Part shown: positions 60,533 through 64,000 of the stretch, one piece after another
How positions within the stretch are numbered: the first letter of the stretch is position 1
Layout: each line of letters starts with the position of its first letter
Assembly (NCBI GenBank): GCA_965220105.1
Contig: OZ244811.1
Coordinates: forward strand, 1,488,001-1,552,000
Source of the DNA: Bin87 sp965220105
GTDB lineage: Bacteria > Chloroflexota > Dehalococcoidia > Lucifugimonadales > UBA3495
DNA: 64,000 nucleotides
Direction: 5' to 3'
The notes under the pieces: generated by a model
What the model was told of the DNA's origin: nothing
What the model saw: only the letters and a program-made list of their open reading frames with translations
Databases searched by the model: none
Program-made: the position numbers and the translations under genes

Positions 60533-61696
60533 CTACTGGTATTCCGCCCGCAGCGTGGCGGCGGCTTCGGAGATTACCTGCATCTTCTTGCTGGCCATTT
60601 CATGGGTATTCACGTTGCGCTCCGCGAAGGTGCCGAAACCGCAGTCCGGGTTCAGGTAAATCTTGTCCGGGTCGAAATATTGCAGCAGTTCCTTGACCCG
60701 GGCCACAATCTGCTCCGCCGGCTCGATGTCGTCGGTGCGCGGGTTGACCACGCCGAGGCCGATTTCCTTCTCGTTGCTGTATTCCTTGAAGACTTCCATT
60801 TCGCCAGCCCGGGGAGTAGCGCACTCCAGCACCAATTGGTCGATGTTCATTTGCGTCAGGTAGGGGAGCATCGGCCCGTAGTTGCCGGTGAGCAGCACGT
60901 CTTCCCGACGGCTCCAGTTGCCCCGGCAGACGTGGACACCGGTCCTGATGCCGGTGATGCCCTCGGTTGTCTCGTTCATCAAACGCACCGCCAGCTCCAG
61001 CTCGTCGGTGGGGTCGCGCCGGTTGGGCAGGGCGGCGCACATGAAGGTCTCGGTGCTCTCCTCGCCAAACACCACCTGGCTGAGGATGGGTTCGTCCAAC
61101 TGGACAAAATCGCAACCCTGGTCGCGCAGGGCGATAATCTCCTCGCGAAGGATGGCAACCACGTCTTCGGCCAGGTCTTCCGGGTTGGGGTATACCCGGT
61201 CGGACAGTCCCTCGAACCAGCTTGACCTGGTCAACATGTAGGGGCCGGGCAACGGGATTTTGATTGCCCGGTCGGTGTGTTCGCGCATGAAGGCCAGCTC
61301 GTCCTGGGCCAACCCCTGTCGCTGGCCGATACGATCGACCACGATAGGGCTCTTGATGGCGAAGGACGGGACGTCCAGGGCGCGCAGCACTTCTTCCATG
61401 CGAGCCCGGTCCCTGGAGTAGTCGAGCAATTCCGAAACCTTCATCAGCTTCATGCCGGTGAGCTTGTCAACCGCGAAGGAGTAGAAATTGTCCCGGCGCT
61501 GTTCGCCATCGCTGATGATGTCCACGCCGGCCGCTTCCTGGGCGCGGATGCACGCCAGGACTTCGCCGTCGGCCACCTTGTTGAATTCGGCCAGGGTGAT
61601 ATCCCCCGCCTCCTTGCTACGCAGGGCGCGCACCAACTCGGTGGAGCGTGGCCAGCTACCCACCACGGTTACCGGGAACAGAGGCGTGTCCGCCAT
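60533..61696 (-). CDS. core-type MetE-like (vitamin B12-independent methionine synthase C-terminal) protein
   Basis: A 387-residue protein covering only the catalytic C-terminal barrel of cobalamin-independent methionine synthase. It starts VTVVGSWPRSTELVRALRS, then EAAGVDIISDGEQRRDNFYS, FVQLDEPILS, zinc ligands His and Cys in GVHVCRGNWS, Glu in QLVLECATPRAGEME, and Cys in YLNPDCGFGTFAERN. The substrate-folate N-terminal half of full MetE (about 350 residues) is absent. Core-MetE proteins use a corrinoid or other methyl donor; UROD/MetE-like relatives do other alkyl transfers. I chose ATG 61696 after AAGGAGG over an earlier in-frame start. Confidence 0.86.
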   Translation of the reverse strand: MADTPLFPVTVVGSWPRSTELVRALRSKEAGDITLAEFNKVADGEVLACIRAQEAAGVDIISDGEQRRDNFYSFAVDKLTGMKLMKVSELLDYSRDRARMEEVLRALDVPSFAIKSPIVVDRIGQRQGLAQDELAFMREHTDRAIKIPLPGPYMLTRSSWFEGLSDRVYPNPEDLAEDVVAILREEIIALRDQGCDFVQLDEPILSQVVFGEESTETFMCAALPNRRDPTDELELAVRLMNETTEGITGIRTGVHVCRGNWSRREDVLLTGNYGPMLPYLTQMNIDQLVLECATPRAGEMEVFKEYSNEKEIGLGVVNPRTDDIEPAEQIVARVKELLQYFDPDKIYLNPDCGFGTFAERNVNTHEMASKKMQVISEAAATLRAEYQ

Positions 61697-61924
61697 TGAA
61701 TGGCCTCCTTGGGGTTGGCAGCATTGGTGATGCAGCGCTACCGATATCTGCCTCCGGGCAATCCGCGAACGCGGCTCCGGAGGCATCAATAATGTACCTA
61801 AAAACCTTCACGAACACAAACGACGTCGAGGCGGATCTTCGCAGAGTCAGGCGTTCGCCCTGCCACGTTTCCCGCTCCAGAACGCCGGAGTGCGCCCAGC
61901 GGTGGCACGTAACGGTTGACGATT

Positions 61925-62932
61925 TCAGCCGGCCGTTGACGAACGGGACGGGAACCGGATCGCCAGGATATCCGCAATGAGCCGCGCCGCCACCTGCACC
62001 GTCAGGTTGGACAAATCGTAGGGCGGCGCTACTTCGACCACGTCGAACGCTACCAGGTTGGCCCTGCTCACCAGCCGCTCGAGGCATCGGCGGGTTTCCT
62101 CGTAGAACAGGCCGCCGACCTCCGGCGTTCCCGTGCCCGGCGCCTGGGTCGGGTCCAGGACATCGACGTCAAAAGTGATGTACAGGTTGGGACCGACGCT
62201 GATGCTATCCGCCACGTCTTCCGGTCCCCGTTCCCGGAACTGGCGGGTGGTGATGACGGTGTTGCCGTGGTTGGCGGCCTCTTCGTACGGCGCGCGCCGC
62301 ACCGAACGTATGCCCACCGACGTGATGTTGGCGACGTGTTCCAGTTCATGGCAACGACGGATGGGACTACCGTGGCTGAGCATCGCGCCGTTGTAATGGT
62401 GAGTGTAGTCCAGATGAGCGTCGAAGTGCACGATGTCCAGCGGGGCGAACTGGGCCAGGCCGGCCACTGCCGGGAAGGTGATGGCGTGGTCGCCGCCCAG
62501 GATCACCGGGAAGGCTCCCTGCGCGGCGATGCGTTCCACCACGCCGGCCAGTCTGGTGAAGTTGTGCACTACGTCGGACGCGGTGACGAACACGTTTCCG
62601 CAATCCGCCATCGTGACTCCGCGCAGCAGCTCGTCGCCGGCGTCGGCGTCGAAAAAACCCTCGGCATTCTGGCCGGCACCGTAGGGGTCGGAGTAAGAAT
62701 AGCCCCGGGGGGCGTCCCGCAAGGCATCCGGGCCGTAGCGCGCGCCGGGTCGCCCCAGCGTGCCCTGATCGAAGGGCATCCCAATGAAAGCGATGTCGGC
62801 ATCCAGAGTGTCAAGGTCGGTGCAACGGGGAGCGCGAAACATCGTGCGCGGCCTGGAGTCCAGCGGAGGCGCCTCACCCGCCGGGGATTCCGGCAAGTAC
62901 TGCGGCCCGATGTTGTACGGGTTAGTAGTCAT
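61925..62932 (-). CDS. ureohydrolase (agmatinase/guanidinobutyrase-like)
   Basis: A 335-residue arginase-superfamily hydrolase that cleaves a guanidinium group with two manganese ions. Metal motifs: GGDHAITFPAV (residue about 149), DIVHFDAHLDYTHHYNGA (about 170), and FDVDVLDPTQAPGTGTPEVGG (about 252). The family typically acts on agmatine or other guanidino acids and gives urea plus an amine. The ATG at 62932 has only a weak ribosome-binding site (GGAAA). It lies upstream of the core-MetE-like gene on the same strand, 228 bases away, with no visible terminator. Confidence 0.91.
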   Translation of the reverse strand: MTTNPYNIGPQYLPESPAGEAPPLDSRPRTMFRAPRCTDLDTLDADIAFIGMPFDQGTLGRPGARYGPDALRDAPRGYSYSDPYGAGQNAEGFFDADAGDELLRGVTMADCGNVFVTASDVVHNFTRLAGVVERIAAQGAFPVILGGDHAITFPAVAGLAQFAPLDIVHFDAHLDYTHHYNGAMLSHGSPIRRCHELEHVANITSVGIRSVRRAPYEEAANHGNTVITTRQFRERGPEDVADSISVGPNLYITFDVDVLDPTQAPGTGTPEVGGLFYEETRRCLERLVSRANLVAFDVVEVAPPYDLSNLTVQVAARLIADILAIRFPSRSSTAG

Positions 62933-63115
62933 AGCAGGTGAATTTCCTGAGCCTATCGTTTCCTTAGCCTACCGTTAGGGGACGCTGGCTTGCGGAAAGG
63001 TCCGCCACCGTCCCTGATGTATTTGATTATACTTGAGCCGGGATTTGAACATTGGATGCCCGACCAACCCGCTGGCGAACTGCGTCAGCTCCCAATGCGC
63101 CAAGGAGGATTTGCC

Positions 63116-63886
63116 ATGGCACGACTAGAGGAATACGTCGATAGGTTCCAATTCGTCCGGTTTGAGCGGCACGACGGCATATTGCAGATGACTCTCCACA
63201 GCGACGGCGACACGCTGCAATGGGGATCCGGCCCGCACTCCGAGCTGCCCGAAGTGTTTCACACCATCGGCACCGACCCCGAAACCAAAGTCATCATAAT
63301 GACCGGCGCCGGCGACGGATTTACCGGCCCGGCCGGCAGCAGCGCCACGGTGCCGCGCCGCACTCCGGAACAATGGGATGCCACTTTCTGGGAAGGGAAG
63401 CATCTGCTAGGCAACCTGCTAAATATCGAGGTGCCAATAATCGCTGCGGTCAACGGGCCCGCCCTGCGCCACTCCGAATTGCCTTTGCTCAGCGACATCG
63501 TACTTTCCGCTCCCCATACCACTTTCCAGGACTCCGGCCATTTCATGAGCGGCCTGACTCCCGGCGACGGTATGCACATCATCTATCCCCTGCTGCTGGG
63601 CATCAACCGGGGAAGGTATTTCTTGCTGACCGGACAGATGCTGGATGCCGCCCAGGCCCAGGAATTGGGTTTGGTCGCTGAGGTGCTGCCCCAGGAGGAC
63701 TTGCTGCCGCGTGCGTGGGAGCTGGCGCGACTGCTGGCTCAACAACCCCGACTGGTACTGCGGTACTCCCGGGTATTGCTGACCCACAAACTAAAGCAGG
63801 AATTGCACGACCTGCTGGGCTACGGCCTGGCGCTGGAAGGTTTGGGATCCGGCCAGGATTACCTGGACCGGGGCCAGGGAAGGTAG
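63116..63886 (+). CDS. crotonase-fold protein, 6-oxocamphor hydrolase-like
   Basis: 256 residues, enoyl-CoA hydratase/isomerase fold: oxyanion-hole region VIIMTGAGDGFTGPAGSSAT and VNGPALRHSELPLLSDIVLS. The active-site segment FQDSGHFMSGLTPGDGMH has His and Asp separated as His145 and Asp154 are in 6-oxocamphor hydrolase (HF..G..PGD), and the following LLGINRGRYFLLTGQMLDAA block and PRAWELARLLAQQP are also close to that enzyme as I recall it. That suggests a beta-diketone (retro-Claisen) C-C hydrolase rather than a CoA hydratase. ATG 63116 after AAGGAGG. It is downstream of a divergent ureohydrolase gene. Confidence 0.78.
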   Translation: MARLEEYVDRFQFVRFERHDGILQMTLHSDGDTLQWGSGPHSELPEVFHTIGTDPETKVIIMTGAGDGFTGPAGSSATVPRRTPEQWDATFWEGKHLLGNLLNIEVPIIAAVNGPALRHSELPLLSDIVLSAPHTTFQDSGHFMSGLTPGDGMHIIYPLLLGINRGRYFLLTGQMLDAAQAQELGLVAEVLPQEDLLPRAWELARLLAQQPRLVLRYSRVLLTHKLKQELHDLLGYGLALEGLGSGQDYLDRGQGR

Positions 63887-63897
63887 CAAGCCATTGC

Positions 63898-63929
63898 GCG
63901 CTGCCGTCCGCTTTTCTGGGCGGCAGCGC
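63898..63929 (+). terminator. hairpin after the crotonase-fold gene
   Basis: A 9-bp perfect stem GCGCTGCCG / CGGCAGCGC with a 14-base loop, 12 bases past the stop. There is no T run after it on the plus strand, so termination is likely but not certain. The last 70 bases of the window show no further gene I can support. Confidence 0.45.
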
Positions 63930-64000
63930 CGTCAGGATAATGGCTGCGGACAGGCCATATATCACCAGCAGGGCCCACCAGGATGGGACGTAGTTTTGAG

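Noticed and set aside
63603..63965. A minus-strand frame at the right edge with a hydrophobic stretch (VIYGLSAAIILTAL)
   Set aside because: It runs back through the crotonase-fold gene and through the hairpin at 63898-63929 without a stop in the gap. It may be the end of a membrane protein from outside the window, but it cannot be supported from 100 bases.
1..64000. tRNA, rRNA, riboswitches or a replication origin
   Set aside because: I scanned the intergenic gaps by eye for cloverleaf arms, GGTTCRA-type T-loops and known riboswitch cores and found none. A covariance-model scan would be decisive.

Overview
The window looks like part of the chromosome of a GC-rich, free-living bacterium with a large, paralogue-rich catabolic gene set. 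Four luciferase-like (LLM) flavin oxidoreductases, two tandem amidohydrolases, a fused HyuA/HyuB protein, CaiB CoA-transferases, two 2-hydroxyacid dehydrogenases, MmgE/PrpD, a core-only MetE and a DEAD helicase with a CxxC-x17-CxxC knuckle resemble gene sets I know from Chloroflexota (Dehalococcoidia / SAR202-like). That placement is inference: there is no rRNA or marker phylogeny here, and I recognised no tRNA, rRNA or CRISPR array.

Layout. 0-0.4 kb: end of a PQQ-type beta-propeller gene. 0.87-8.0 kb (+): likely operon of an LLM oxidoreductase, two ACMSD-like amidohydrolases and a 1251-residue hydantoinase/oxoprolinase-type protein. 8.1-11.0 kb (-): FAH-family enzyme, 2-hydroxyacid dehydrogenase and a second LLM enzyme. 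11.4-18.4 kb: third LLM enzyme, a frameshifted methyltransferase, a lipoprotein sugar-dehydrogenase-like propeller, a second 2-hydroxyacid dehydrogenase, a maleate isomerase/AMDase-like protein, an ICL/PEP-mutase-like protein and a deleted tyrosine recombinase.

19.3-29.7 kb: a rearranged peptide-type ABC transporter region with three paralogous binding lipoproteins and two permeases on opposite strands, without ATPase genes. It is interrupted by an IS630-type element whose transposase needs a -1 frameshift at an A7 run, with a MITE-like element beside it sharing its CTAG target. 30-32 kb: decayed IS1182-type transposase and a DEAD-box helicase. 32.8-38.8 kb: MmgE/PrpD, two VOC proteins, a GIY-YIG protein, a CapA-like protein and an uncharacterised 200-residue protein. 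38.8-45.1 kb: a broken copy of the 5' end of a CaiB gene, a HEPN/PaREP1-like small protein, two CaiB CoA-transferases, an MFS and a DMT transporter. 45.2-51.6 kb: second recombinase remnant, polysaccharide deacetylase, YyaL-type thioredoxin protein, MFS transporter and a PIMT-like methyltransferase with a long C-terminal extension.

51.9-63.9 kb: a second catabolic block with a two-domain alpha/beta-barrel protein, MBL hydrolase, M20 amidohydrolase, amidase with an overlapping AtzG/GatC-like small gene, fourth LLM enzyme, HsaA-type monooxygenase, translationally coupled OsmC and rhodanese genes, core-MetE-like protein, ureohydrolase and a crotonase-fold protein resembling 6-oxocamphor hydrolase.

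Two dispersed palindromic repeat families (ten and three copies) lie between genes. The two enzyme blocks look like oxidise / open ring or C-C bond / hydrolyse amide pathways for cyclic or amide-bearing compounds, but no substrate can be named from sequence alone.
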